A DNA stretch of 64,000 nucleotides from Trichomonas vaginalis G3 (Eukaryota > Parabasalia > Trichomonadida > Trichomonadidae). Below the pieces are notes generated by a model. The model worked only from the letters and a program-made list of their open reading frames with translations, had not been told where the DNA came from and did no database searches. The position numbers were made by a program, and so were the translations under genes. Numbering within the stretch: the stretch's first letter is position 1; the number at the start of each line of letters is the position of its first letter. Shown here piece by piece: positions 18,617 to 30,237 of this stretch. The DNA is taken from contig NC_067206.1 in the NCBI RefSeq assembly GCF_026262505.1, forward strand, positions 2,818,879 through 2,882,878. Direction: 5' to 3'.

Positions 18617-19057
18617 TTTTCTAAAACCCTTATTTTTGCCGTTAAACCTGAGAAGGAAGCTTTTAAAGTCGATCCAATCATAATACGCAGAGTACCAAAA
18701 GTCGGCGATGTACAATTTACCGTTACAAATGTAATTGACGAAATTAAAGCGAACGGAAAAGGTCATTTACTGGAACCTATTAGTCCAACAAAAACAGTCA
18801 CAATCGTTACAAAAACAACTAAAAGAAAAATTCCGATTATTAATTCAAAACGCACTCGATCTTATATATGGAGCTCAGCACCAAAGAAGTTTTTAGAATC
18901 AGATGAGCTCGAATACAAAGATTTACTCGAATTAGACGCTTCTTTACAGTATATCAAGACTCATCCTGATAAAATCAGCGATGACGAAGCTTGGGACTCC
19001 TTTGTTGGTGAATATGTTGAGTCTAAAACTCCAAAAAATAGTCAAAAAAGCATATAA
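18617..19057 (+). pseudogene. 5'-truncated gene, 146 open codons without ATG
   Basis: After a TGA at 18614-18616 the frame stays open to a TAA at 19055-19057 with strongly coding-like composition: FKVDPIIIRRVPKVGDVQF, LLEPISPTKTVTIVTK, YIWSSAPKKF, ELEYKDLLELDASLQY and a DDEAWDSFVGEYVE end. There is no ATG in the first part, and only 33 bp separate it from the divergent ankyrin gene's start. No trichomonad-type splice signal is visible upstream. Either the 5' part was lost when the ankyrin gene or its promoter landed here, or an exon lies elsewhere. The family is not recognised. Confidence 0.55.
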
Positions 19058-19326
19058 TATTTTTTTGTACTTTTATATATTTTGTTTGATTTGTTTATTT
19101 TACCATGAATAAATTTTTATACTATTGTTAAGTTCATTCTACTTATTAATTACAAATTAATTGGTCATTTAAATTATTTTTGATTATCGATTCACAGTAG
19201 TGATAGAACATTCTATTTTCAGTTAAATCAGATGGATAATCAAGAGAATCCAGCGATTTATGATAAATTATTAAATTTGTGAAAAAAAATCTTTATTTTT
19301 AATATACATATAAACTAAAAATACAT

Positions 19327-22300
19327 TTATTTCTTAGATATTATTGTCGACATCAGCTGAATCGCATCTCTCTGGTTGGCATCATTTTTATCAACAATAG
19401 AAAGTAGAACAGAATAGACTTTCTCAATGAATTTCGATCTCTTATTAGGTAACAAACAATCAACAAAGCAATAAATCATATACATTACGCGATGATTTAT
19501 TGGATTCTTTTCAACCCAGTTTAGAAAAGCTCTTCCAATAACATCAGTCTGTTCAATGCCTATAATTGCTGCAATACCACTAATTAAGTTATCATCATTA
19601 TCTATCTTTGCCAATTTCTTAATAATTGTTTTAGATTTTTCTCTGACGACTTCATCATCGTTAACAGATAGTATTAATAGTCTTGGCAATGATAGTTGAT
19701 TCATATTCAAGAAGGAATTAATGTCTGAATCAACTTCCACGTAAGCAGAAACTGCATCTAAAAGATGCGAAATCTGGATTAAATGAGAGATTTCCAAAGA
19801 CTGAGAAATGACTTCAAATATCTTTTCTTGGTGTTTAGAAATGTCTTCACTTGAAACAAACTGCATAACTCTGCAAAACATTAATACACAAGCAATTCTT
19901 TGTGGTGAACTATCTGGATTGATTAATGTTCTTCTTACTGCATGGAAAATACTAGAAATTGTTGATTTCTTGAAATTAGATAAAATATCTTTTTCAAAAA
20001 CTTTGTAAAAGAAAGGAACAGTGTCTCTACATGAATCATCTCTCATAGCAAGACATATATTTGCTATTGTGTCTTCATATCTTTCATCTTTGTAAATTAA
20101 ATACAAATCTGAAATCAAAAACACTGTAGAAACAACAATATCATTACTATCTCTTCTTTCAAATGCAAAGATCTCACTTGTTGGATCAACAAAGTTTTCA
20201 AAGTCATGTTTTGGTATTTTTCTCAAAAATTCTGTGAAAATTGATGACATTTCAATTTGAGATTTGAAATGAGAGAAAGAAAGTTTTTTGGTGTCAACTC
20301 CGAACAAAGAAAATGTCTTTGAAACTAACATAATTGTCTGATTAGCAACAAAGCTATAATCTGATGATGACAAACATTCTTCAGAGTTTAATGCCAAAAT
20401 AGACAAATAAAAAACAATCCATAAAATTTTGACATTTGACGTTTGACAAAAAGCAAATTGGAAAGAACAATTATCAATGGATTTCGAAGTATCTATTGAA
20501 TGTTTCTTTAACAACTTCAAGTATATCACCAAAAACTCATCATCGAAATTGTTTGATACAAAATCTTTTGTCACTAAATTGTTTTTGAGATTGAAAACGT
20601 TTTCAAAACAAAATTCTTTCTTAGTATTATATATTTTTTGTAAAATTTCTTTTGACATGTAAAGTACATTTTTGTCTGATTTTTCTGTCAACTTCAAAAT
20701 GAATTCAAATGTTTCTTTCGTGACGAATTCGATGCCTGTAATATTAATAATGTTCTTAATGAATAAAAGTGACACAAAAGTGACTTCTTTTGACATTAAT
20801 TCTTTCATAATTAAAGGAATTGTTTTCTTTGAAATTTTTGAAATTATTTGTGTTAAAAATACTTCAATTTCAGATATATAAATTGTATCAATTGCCTTGC
20901 TTTCAGTAATATTTGATTCTATTTTGAAAACTCTTTGTGTTGAAATCAAAGAAAACTTTCTTTCTTCTTCATTTTCTGACAAAAATAATTGAATTAAAAG
21001 TGACAATAATTTTGGCATATTTTTGAATTCATCTGGAGAATATTCACATAAAAGAGACATAAAATTCAGTATATTTATGTCTGATAAACCATTTTCTATT
21101 ACAATATCAACAAATGAGTCAAAGTCTGCTTTCTTTTCTATAATGAAACAATTTTTGAGAAAAATGTCAGAAAATGATAGAATGTTTTTGTCACTTTTCA
21201 TTGCAGACAAGAAAGTCTTCAAACTTTTGTTTAAGTTCTCATCAGATCTTTCAATTACAGTGATGAAATTCGGTAAACATTTTCCGAAAAATGGTTCTGA
21301 TAAAATAATATTTTGTAAATTTGCAGAAATATTCATTCTCTGATTATTACATTTTTCAAGAAGAACGAATAAGAATTCTAGACTTTCCTTTGATAAACAG
21401 TAATTGCTATCAAAAATAGTGAGCATTGCTTGTGCATGCGTTGGTTTGATTTCAGGAGAAAACCGAATAATCTTCGAGAAACCTTCAAAAATTGCTGTTT
21501 TTGGAATAACTAAAGGTTGATTGAACAAAACTCTTTTAAGAAGAGAATTTTGTTTTTGGTTGAGAAGTTTAATTAATCTATCAATAGATACTGTTGGATT
21601 CCTGTATCCGCAATTCTCATAAAACAAAAGAAATCGTTCAAGATTAAATGGTTCAATTGATTCTGCGTTTTTCGCAACTTTTTCGGGATTAACAACATTC
21701 GAATTCAATGAAATACAAAGAATATTTGCTTCGTACGAATCAATATCTAACAATGCTTTATGAACATCATCAGCAATACCTTCAGGTATTAACAAATCAA
21801 ATATTTTTGCAAAAGGTGAACTGACCAATTCATTCAAAATTTTTTGATCAATTTTTTCTGACAAAAATGATGTTTTCAACAACAACAAAATTAAAAGAAT
21901 TTCTTCTCTTCCTTGTGTCTTTTCATTAACATATATTAACATATAAGTAACATATGCTTTAACTAAGAATCCTTGTTCAACAGAAGGAGGAATTAAATCT
22001 TGATTAAGTTCCAACAACAAATTTAAAGAATGAGAAAAAGTTTTTCTTGTAAATGATGAACTAAACAAATAAATGTTTTCTAGTAAACTCTCTAAGAAGG
22101 AATTTAAATGATTCTGACACTCTTCAGCGAATTGAAAGAATGCTCCGGCTAATGCTTCACCTAAACTCTTTTCATACGATTGTAATGAAAAAAGTAATGA
22201 TTTTGTCACTTTTTTAACTAAATCTTCACTTTTTGTCAACCAATTACTATGATGAGTCGCCAAATAAGTCAAATTTACAGCGATATCAAGTCTTATATCT

Positions 22301-23367
22301 TCAGGGAATAGTGATGACAAATCTTCTAATGAATAAACATCAAATTTTGAAGAAATCACAATTGCGCTCATAAAAGAATCATAAAACAGTCTTTTGAACT
22401 CACTATGGTTAATTCTTGGTTCAATAAATTCAAATGCATAGTCACACATTTGATTATCAATATCTTTTGGTGATAAAATAAATAATGGGAAGAAATAAAC
22501 TAATTGATCAACAGTATTAAAGAATTCATGTGTATCACATGGTTTTAAGCATGATATTACGGATGCTGCTGCTAATCTAATTGAGATATCATCCTTTTTC
22601 AATTGTTTTTGTAAAGAATCACGTAAACTATAGCATAATGTTGCACTTTCTGGTGGATCTAAGAAAGAAAACATAGAATTTATAAGTTGTAATGTAGGGA
22701 CTGTAAATTTGTCGATGTTAAATTCGATAAAAAATCCAAGTGATTTTGTAACTTGTTTATTATCATATAATGATTGAATTTGAGTATCAAGAGATTCGTA
22801 TTTGAAGTGTTTGAAAAACATATAGAAAGCAGAGATTTGAGTCTCTGTATTTAGCAAATTTTTGTTTTCAATTAGGTATGAAAGAGCATTTCCTGTAAAT
22901 TGATCGTAAACTAGTGAAATACTAACCATAGCTAATGGTTTTATTTGTGAATCCCATGAATAAACTGCAGAAGAAATTGATGATAAATTATATTTCGTAA
23001 GATTTGCAATAATAGACTTCATAGTTTGTATTATTAGATTGCATCTTGAAAATGTGAGACTAGAATATTGCAATGTTGTGATGGTTTTAAGTAAATTAAA
23101 CAATTCATCCTGACTTTCTTTATCTAAAATTGTCTCATTCTGTAACACATACTTCAAATATAAATATAATATTCTCTCCCTTGATCTATCCGTGGATTTC
23201 GTAAACATTGAATAAATTATACTTGAAATCTCAGTTTTCTGAGGGAGTAACTGCAACTGCTCCATAAGGAAATCTGTTTGAGAATCTCCTTCTGATAGGA
23301 ATAGCGTTTTAATAAGAGTTTCAACGAATTTTTGAGTTTGCATTAAAATTTTGTCAAAAATTTTCAT
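19327..23367 (-). CDS. Large alpha-solenoid (HEAT/ARM-like) protein
   Basis: 1346 residues without interruption; a second possible start is nine codons in (ATG at 23343). The sequence is almost entirely alternating amphipathic helices of 15-20 residues, with no TM segment, no enzyme motif and few Cys/Trp. The N-terminus (FVETLIKTLFLSEGDSQ, then a leucine-rich helix pair) resembles the beginning of importin-beta/exportin-type proteins, and the length fits (900-1300). The karyopherin call is a guess from shape; other HEAT scaffolds are equally possible. AT-rich codons match its neighbours. The long clean frame also shows that base quality in this region is good. Confidence 0.75.
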   Translation of the reverse strand: MKIFDKILMQTQKFVETLIKTLFLSEGDSQTDFLMEQLQLLPQKTEISSIIYSMFTKSTDRSRERILYLYLKYVLQNETILDKESQDELFNLLKTITTLQYSSLTFSRCNLIIQTMKSIIANLTKYNLSSISSAVYSWDSQIKPLAMVSISLVYDQFTGNALSYLIENKNLLNTETQISAFYMFFKHFKYESLDTQIQSLYDNKQVTKSLGFFIEFNIDKFTVPTLQLINSMFSFLDPPESATLCYSLRDSLQKQLKKDDISIRLAAASVISCLKPCDTHEFFNTVDQLVYFFPLFILSPKDIDNQMCDYAFEFIEPRINHSEFKRLFYDSFMSAIVISSKFDVYSLEDLSSLFPEDIRLDIAVNLTYLATHHSNWLTKSEDLVKKVTKSLLFSLQSYEKSLGEALAGAFFQFAEECQNHLNSFLESLLENIYLFSSSFTRKTFSHSLNLLLELNQDLIPPSVEQGFLVKAYVTYMLIYVNEKTQGREEILLILLLLKTSFLSEKIDQKILNELVSSPFAKIFDLLIPEGIADDVHKALLDIDSYEANILCISLNSNVVNPEKVAKNAESIEPFNLERFLLFYENCGYRNPTVSIDRLIKLLNQKQNSLLKRVLFNQPLVIPKTAIFEGFSKIIRFSPEIKPTHAQAMLTIFDSNYCLSKESLEFLFVLLEKCNNQRMNISANLQNIILSEPFFGKCLPNFITVIERSDENLNKSLKTFLSAMKSDKNILSFSDIFLKNCFIIEKKADFDSFVDIVIENGLSDINILNFMSLLCEYSPDEFKNMPKLLSLLIQLFLSENEEERKFSLISTQRVFKIESNITESKAIDTIYISEIEVFLTQIISKISKKTIPLIMKELMSKEVTFVSLLFIKNIINITGIEFVTKETFEFILKLTEKSDKNVLYMSKEILQKIYNTKKEFCFENVFNLKNNLVTKDFVSNNFDDEFLVIYLKLLKKHSIDTSKSIDNCSFQFAFCQTSNVKILWIVFYLSILALNSEECLSSSDYSFVANQTIMLVSKTFSLFGVDTKKLSFSHFKSQIEMSSIFTEFLRKIPKHDFENFVDPTSEIFAFERRDSNDIVVSTVFLISDLYLIYKDERYEDTIANICLAMRDDSCRDTVPFFYKVFEKDILSNFKKSTISSIFHAVRRTLINPDSSPQRIACVLMFCRVMQFVSSEDISKHQEKIFEVISQSLEISHLIQISHLLDAVSAYVEVDSDINSFLNMNQLSLPRLLILSVNDDEVVREKSKTIIKKLAKIDNDDNLISGIAAIIGIEQTDVIGRAFLNWVEKNPINHRVMYMIYCFVDCLLPNKRSKFIEKVYSVLLSIVDKNDANQRDAIQLMSTIISKK

Positions 23368-23695
23368 AAATTTACAAAATCATTGAATATTGGTTGAATG
23401 AAAAAAGACTTAGAGATGCGAAGTTGAATATTACTTTCTAGATCAGTTGATTTTCATTAAAGTAAAGCGCAGATTCTTCCATATACGGATGCACCAAAAT
23501 CCAAATTGAATCAATATTGAATCGGATGTCTAGCAGTATCTTTATTTTGGGAGTGATTATTATATTTTTTGGCTGATTGCATATAGATCGCAAGAACAAC
23601 CAATCCTAAAACTACTCAATTTAGAATGGCAATTTAATATGGAAAGCTCAGTCATTTGAAATAGTAAACCATAGTATTTGTAAAATAGAAATTTA

Positions 23696-24712
23696 TTAAA
23701 TAGTTTCGTACTTTTGATTCTTCCTTCTCCACCAGAAGACGATTCCGACAATAATGCCAATAACAGCAAGAACAACGATAATTATTGTGAAAATAGCCCA
23801 TCCTGAGAGCCCCTTCGATGGTTCTTTAATATCCTTTGCGTAATAAATTCCGTTATCTTCTGGCAATGGACCAGAAACTTCTGGGAAGAAGAACTCTGTC
23901 GGCTCCGAGGCCTTGTTTGGTTTGTTTTCACTCTTTGCCCATGAGAAATTGCAGGTCATAGCCTCATCGTAGTTTCCATTTTTATCTGGTGTTGGTTTAT
24001 AAGAATCCTTCTCTTCTACATACATGAAAGATGTCTTTGTATCAGCGATTGTTCCATTTGTTTTATTTGTATATTCATCATCCCACTTCTTGGCATAAGA
24101 ATAGTAGAAACGAGAATTCTCACTATGAGAATAGTTTATTCTACTGAGAGTTGGGAAGGAAAAGAATACTCGAGATTGCTCAACTGTAGTTTCTATTGAT
24201 TTTGTGTTTTTGACCTTTGTAAGGCGAACATTAGCTGTAATACTGCCTTCACTCTTTGTGAACAAGTAGGATTTACGAACATGGCGGAATATATTCGCTA
24301 CTCCACCCTCTGTTTGGTTGACTGTGTAGTCGAATGTTGCATCGACTTCAAGAATTTGAATTGAACAGGTTTTGTCAGCGCAAACAATCATTGATACTGG
24401 GTCAAGATACTCATTATCTGGTTGGTAATATGATCCAAGAATAACAAGTGGATTTTCTACCTTTTCTTTGCGATCCCAATACCATGTATTATTTGAAGTA
24501 TTGTAAGTCTGGAATGCAGCATATACATTAAATTTGGACTTGCTAGCCATTATGTAGGATGCATCAAGGCAAAGCACTTGATTTTTAACTAAGTTAAGAA
24601 TCTTGGACTTGCCATTGGGATTCTGTTCATGGAATTCCGTGCAATTATCTGGGTAAGCAAGTGTCTTGTTAACATGATATATCGAAACTACAGACGTAAC
24701 AAAGAAAAACAT
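23696..24712 (-). CDS. Type I surface protein, paralogue A
   Basis: 338 residues: signal peptide (about 1-20), an ectodomain of about 260 residues with five to six conserved Cys and many NxS/T sites, one TM helix (WAIFTIIIVVLAVIGIIVGIVFWW without its ends), and a short basic tail RRKNQKYETI. It is paralogous throughout to 25369-26391, with shared landmarks (YPDNC/FPDDC, LCxDxSYIM, FNVYAA, EPTEF, FPEVSG). I know no named domain; the family looks trichomonad-specific. Tandem orientation suggests gene duplication. Probably plasma-membrane; function unknown. Confidence 0.8.
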   Translation of the reverse strand: MFFFVTSVVSIYHVNKTLAYPDNCTEFHEQNPNGKSKILNLVKNQVLCLDASYIMASKSKFNVYAAFQTYNTSNNTWYWDRKEKVENPLVILGSYYQPDNEYLDPVSMIVCADKTCSIQILEVDATFDYTVNQTEGGVANIFRHVRKSYLFTKSEGSITANVRLTKVKNTKSIETTVEQSRVFFSFPTLSRINYSHSENSRFYYSYAKKWDDEYTNKTNGTIADTKTSFMYVEEKDSYKPTPDKNGNYDEAMTCNFSWAKSENKPNKASEPTEFFFPEVSGPLPEDNGIYYAKDIKEPSKGLSGWAIFTIIIVVLAVIGIIVGIVFWWRRKNQKYETI

Positions 24713-25368
24713 ACTGGCAAACTAATGAAGTGAATAAAAAATTGAGCCATTATTTTTTTATTCCCTAAATTCATGACTAACAAGATAGTGTTCGAGAGAG
24801 ATTTTAAAATGTCGGTTGAACTGTGAAATTTTGAAACGCATTGAAAAATGAAAAATTGAATCCTGTTTGTTTCAAGATATGTTGTTTGATGTTTAATATT
24901 TTATCCGGCAATTGAATTTTGATAACTTTACAAAATATATTCATAAAAAAGGCAAAGAGCTTGAGTTTATAAAAAAAATCAATAGTAAAATGGGATTGAC
25001 TTGCATATCAGCAAAGCATCGTGCAGAGAGCATCTATTTTATGAGCAAGAATTCAATTCTAAGTTATAATATAAATTGTTTGTAAAAGTATTGAATAAAT
25101 GGTTCCGAAGGTAATGACCATATATTATTTTTAATGTTACCCTTTATGACAATTAGTATTCTTAAAGAAAAATGAAAAAAAATTCAATAAAAAAAATTAT
25201 TCTGAAAATCGTGGTCCGTTGTTCAATTTTCAACAAAATACTAACAATCCCTGTCTCATAGTGAAGAACTCATATAGTTTTGGAGAATTAAACTCAATCT
25301 ACCGAAATTCATATTAATGTGAAATATTTGGTAGTGGTGAAATAATAAAATGAAAAGTTTTTAGTCAA
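24713..25368. other. Intergenic between tandem paralogues
   Basis: 656 AT-rich bases with no gene-like frame, no repeat beyond A/T runs, and no RNA gene that I can fold by eye. Confidence 0.55.
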
Positions 25369-26391
25369 TCAATTTTTCTTTTTGACAACAATGACGACAA
25401 CAACAATAACTACAGCAACTACGATGACTACACCGATGACAATGAGAGCAATGGCCCATCCTGGGAGTCCTCCTGATGAAGCTTCATTGAAATCATCTGC
25501 TGTATAAACGCCTCCTTCGGTGGAGAACTGTCCGGAAACTTCTGGGAAGTAGAATTCTGTTGGTTCAGAATCTTCGCTAGACGACTTCTCCTTCTTGCTC
25601 CATGTGAAGTTGCATGACATGTTGAGATCGTAATTTCCTTCTTTGTCTTCAGTTGGCTTAAAGTCTTCCTTTTCATTGACATAGAAATAAGAAGTCTTTG
25701 GAGATCCGATGGTGCCTGATATCTTCTTATCATCCCACTTGCCTGTTCCAGAGTAAAGGTATCCTAAGTTCTCATTTCTTGAAAATGTCATGTGGCGTGG
25801 TTCTGGGAAAGCAAAGAAAGCAGCTGATCTTTCTTCTGTTTTAGATACCTGATTATCATTTACTTTATTCTTGGAAAATCTGACATAAGTTTCCTGATCA
25901 CCTTCATTAAACGAATTAAGGAATGAGCGCATGACATAACGTGTTGTTACTGTGACTCCTTTGTCTGTAGTATTTACTTCGTAACCATATGATGGAGAAA
26001 CCTCAAGAACTTGAATCTTGCATGTCTTTTCAGTGCATACAACCTTTGCAACAGGATCAATATAATCGTTGTCTTCTGCTGAATAAGTTCCGAGTACAGC
26101 AAGAGCACTTTCTACTTTATCTTTGTGTTCCCAATACCATTCTTGAGATGTCTCGTTCTGCTTCTGGATGGCAGCATATACATCAAATTTGGAACTACTT
26201 CCCATTATATATGAGCTATCAAAACAAAGAGTTTCATCCTTCTTAAGGTTAACAAGTTTGGTCTTTCCATTCTTCTTTGGTTCATGGAATGTTTTGCAAT
26301 CATCTGGGAAAGCCTTTGTCTTATCCACTTTGAAGACTGATAGTCCTGTAGCTGCGAATAGGAACATCATTAGAAAAAATGAAGTGATCAT
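25369..26391 (-). CDS. Type I surface protein, paralogue B
   Basis: 340 residues with the same plan as 23696-24712: signal peptide MITSFFLMMFLFAATG, Cys- and N-glycosylation-rich ectodomain, Ser/Gly linker, a Val/Ile-only TM helix and a very short basic tail KKKN. The two share cysteine spacing and many motifs but differ in the tail, since B lacks the Tyr seen in A. Such a tail difference could change trafficking. Function unknown. Confidence 0.8.
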   Translation of the reverse strand: MITSFFLMMFLFAATGLSVFKVDKTKAFPDDCKTFHEPKKNGKTKLVNLKKDETLCFDSSYIMGSSSKFDVYAAIQKQNETSQEWYWEHKDKVESALAVLGTYSAEDNDYIDPVAKVVCTEKTCKIQVLEVSPSYGYEVNTTDKGVTVTTRYVMRSFLNSFNEGDQETYVRFSKNKVNDNQVSKTEERSAAFFAFPEPRHMTFSRNENLGYLYSGTGKWDDKKISGTIGSPKTSYFYVNEKEDFKPTEDKEGNYDLNMSCNFTWSKKEKSSSEDSEPTEFYFPEVSGQFSTEGGVYTADDFNEASSGGLPGWAIALIVIGVVIVVAVVIVVVVIVVKKKN

Positions 26392-27378
26392 GGATTTACA
26401 TTCAAAAAATCTAATTTGAATACCATTGAAAATGTTCTAATCGAAATTTCATTGTTGGATTTGTATATTAAATAAAGTATATTTTTCTATCAATAGATAA
26501 AAACTTCATATTGAATAAATTGACTTTGAAAAAAAAAATAAAATCAAAATGTTCGAAAAATTATTTTTAATGATTAGTACCTATTAAAAAATTTTATATT
26601 CAAAAACATTCGTTAAACTCAAAAATTGAAAACAAGATTTTATGAACTTTTAGTTGGTCTAACATATGTATAAAATTATATGTTGAAATATTTTTGTCGA
26701 TATAATTCCGATTTTATCTAAAATAACGGTAGAATTTAAAAATAAATTAGAATATTTAAAAGCTGTATAGTTTTAAATTTAAATGAACAGCAATAAATAA
26801 ATAAATTATAACCTTATTGATGTAAAATTTTTGAGAAGAATTAAAAATAAATTGATATGCCTCTCTATATGCTATTAAAATTGATACAAATCGATTTGAA
26901 CGTTTTTCTGAAAAAATCGAATAAATTTGAATACTTCTTTTAATTTAATTATCAGGCATCTTTATTAGTTTATCTAATTTATTCGTTCATCCTCCAAATG
27001 TGTTATATGTCCAAATACCACTTATCTTTTTTCTTGCAAAACAGGAGTACATTTAATAATTTTTTAAATAATATTATCTGCACATTCCTTATAAAAACGT
27101 ACAATCAGACGCTAATGACATATAGTTGCTGCATTGTTAATGAAAATGAAGTCGATTTTATTTCAAATTTCAAGTATTATTAATTGTGAATTTCATCTAA
27201 AGATATTCCACATTTTAACCTACAAATTATCAAAAGAATGGTTCAAAATATTAAATTCGATTATTAATTTTACAAAATCAAAATTATCAAAAAGAATATG
27301 ATTAAATAAAATTTATAGCTTTATTTCATTGATTATAGAATAAAATGATTTTAATTTTCACGTGTAATTTTAAAATGA
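26392..27378. other. Long AT-rich intergenic region
   Basis: Nearly 1 kb, extremely AT-rich, between the surface protein promoter and the 3' end of the ABC gene. Small frames (for example 26998-27183) are A/T-driven and have no support. I see no repeat or RNA. Confidence 0.6.
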
Positions 27379-29976
27379 TCAACTTTCTTCCTCACCTTCG
27401 GAAATACGAACAATTTCCATGAATACTTTCTCAAGCGAAGATGAGGAACATGTATAATAATTAAATCCATTATCTCCATTCTTACCTTCTTCCATCTTCT
27501 TAAATAGAGCTCCCAAAGTGATGCCAACGGCAGGAACATTGTAAATTCTGGCAGATGGCCTTTTAATAGATAGAATTGCTTGTGGAATGGTTTCTTGAAA
27601 GAATTTATCAACTTTTTCTCCAACTTCATTTGACTCATCGACAAGCTGCATATCAATCTTGTAATCTGTTCCGAATCTGGACTGCAAATATTAAGGTGAA
27701 CCAACTGTGTAAACATTGCCTTTGATCATGATTGATATTGTATCACAAAGGAATTCTGCTTCAGATAGAAGATGTGTGCAAAGCATGAATGTCTTTTGTC
27801 CCTTATAGTATAAAATCATTTCATGGATTTGTTTTCTGGATACCGGATCCAATGTTGCAGTTGGTTCATCAAGAAGGATAATGGAAGCCTTTCCCAAGAA
27901 AGATAATGCAATGGCAAGCTTTCTTGCATCGCCTTCTGAGAGTTCTCTGATTGGTAAATCTTTGAAGTCATTGAGTTCAAGAAGTTCTAATAATCTTTTG
28001 CTGTTCTTTTCTTCATGTTGAGGACTCATTCCTTGAAGTAAGGAATAGAAATGGAAATGTTCTGCAATTGTCATATCCATGCAAAGATGGGTATTGAATT
28101 GTGGACAAACAGACAATTTGGATGGATCATTATCTGTCATTATATCTTTGCCATGAATATGGATTGTACCATCTGATGGGGGAAGGGGTGAAGTAATCAT
28201 GTTAATTAATGTTGTTTTACCAGCACCATTAGCTCCAAGAAATCCAAAAATTGATCCTTCCTTGACGCCTAATGATACACAGTTGACAGCAGGAATAGGT
28301 TTTCCTTCTGTGTTGAAGAAAAGCCTGGATACATTATGAATCCTCACTGCATAATCGCTTGATGCTTCAACTTCCTTCTCCATTTGATGTGCTTCTTCTG
28401 TTACTGGATGTTTGTTTTTCTCGGTTTCGAAGAATTCATGATAATCACCAAAATTGGACTTGGCAGACTTTCTCTGAATATAAATTCTCCATTTTTCAAT
28501 AATGATGAGAATTACTCCATAAATAATGATATCAACAAATGCAAAGATCGAATATGGTTGAGCAGCTGATGCATTCTTGAAATAATACTTAAGTCCTTCT
28601 TTATTGTATGAATATTCGGTGAAGACATGCTGCATATATCCTTCTAGTAATAGTGGAGGGAATAATTCATATATCCATCCTGTCCATTCAATCTTTTGGA
28701 AAGAGCCAAGTGGATCCTCCATATCTAAAGTAACAAGTGTCACAATTAATGGAATCATAAGAAGAATGATATCGCAAATAAATGCATTTCTTGATGCTGA
28801 ATCTGCAGTATTGAATATGAAGGAAATGACATAAATAAACAATATCAATGAAGGTCCACAGATAAACATGATGTAAAATGATACTCCTTTATTTTCAGTG
28901 AATACACTTACATCAGCTATTATGAATATTACCCAAACAAGCAAAACTTCAATGGTCCAATAAATAAAGTCGAAAACAAATGTAACAATCCAGTAGGGTA
29001 AAACTTGGAGGCCACATGAAACCATATACGCTCTAATAGGTCCTTGTATATCTGTGATTGGAACCACAATAAAGATTGAGATGACTGATGTTAAACCTGC
29101 AGCAATTAGTAAAGGCGATGCAATTGCAAACATGACATCCCTTCCTTTACCAGTATACATGGAGTACTTTGGACTGAAATCTGCATGCTTTGAAAATCCA
29201 ACTGCATCATAGAATGCATTAATGAACATCTTATATTTCGGCGGAACGCTATCATATGTTGTATCACTCATATTTGCAACAGTTGAAAGTGTTGCTAATT
29301 CAACCCTGTACATAATCGAATATGAGATATATGACATGTTTGGAAAAGTAGCAGAACCCGTATTCATTTCAACTGTATCATTCCAAATCATTGTGAGATT
29401 ATTTCCGCCATTAGGATTAAATTCTTCTGGTAACTGTATTCCCATTGCAACAAATACATCATTGTTCTTACAATCATAAATATACTTGTTTGCTTCATCT
29501 AAATTTGGAAATACGTGAATATCTGGAGGATATCCCACATCGGAATTAAATACATTGTAAATTGCATTAATGTATCTTTTCTGGAAAGGTTTGCTAATGT
29601 AATTTGGATAATCGCTTGCAACAACAGCTAATGCATGTGGTTTTACCGGGAATGCGCTGAAGTTATAAAGGGTACTAGTGTCTTTGGCAACTGATTCCAT
29701 AAAATATTTTACGGCAATTGCTAAGCATGATACAACTAATGTGACAAGTAAATTGGAAAGTACTGATCCCCAAGAGCGCTTAAGTCCAATCCAACGTCTA
29801 TAAAACATTGATTTAAATTGATCCCTGAATGGATGAGCTTTATCTAAATTATCTTTTTCATCAGGATAAGTGCTCATGATTTCTGTAGTTCTTCTAGAAA
29901 TAGTTGAGGAACGTCTAGAATGTTCCTTTTTCGATTTCACTGATGTGTTGCTAGGAGGCACACTATCTTCAGTCAT
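27379..29976 (-). pseudogene. ABCA-type half transporter with one in-frame TAA
   Basis: 866 codons from the ATG at 29976 (MTEDSVPP). An N-terminal TM helix, a large luminal loop and five to six TM helices precede one ABC domain: Walker A GANGAGKTT (about 580-588), Q-loop CPQFN, signature LSEGDARK (about 675, a variant of LSGGQ), Walker B IILLDEPTA (about 700) and the H-loop CTH. Codon 762 (27691-27693) is TAA in the motif GSP-stop-YLQSRFG, where ABCA proteins have GSPQYLKxxFG, so CAA to TAA is the likely change. The same frame continues cleanly for 103 codons to the true stop. Lipid transport is the usual role of the family. A truncated product would keep the whole nucleotide-binding core. 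Confidence 0.88.
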
Positions 29977-30237
29977 TATTTTGATTATGAATCTAATACG
30001 ATAAAAATTATTTTTCAATGAACTGCGATCATGGAAATTGAATGATATCTCAAAAAAATTGAAAGGTCATAAAATTTGAAGTTTTTCACCAGTAAATATT
30101 GATTGTTGATATAAAATAAGTATAAAACGAAAGAGTTTGCGATCAAACCCTTTCAATATAACTTGATCGCAATGAACTTTTTTTGAGAATAAATTTGAAG
30201 GGCTCAGAAATTTGATAAAGAAACCATTTTAGTCATA
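29977..30237. promoter_or_regulatory. Shared divergent promoter region of the two ABC genes
   Basis: 261 bp between the two start codons. Each end has a TCATAAT sequence a few bases before the ATG (TTCATAATC on the minus strand, AGTCATAATG on the plus strand), close to the trichomonad TCA initiator. Co-expression is plausible. Confidence 0.45.

Noticed and set aside
26998-27183. 61-codon plus-strand frame in the long intergenic region
   Set aside because: Composition is as expected from AT-rich DNA, with no initiator and no similarity to anything in the window.
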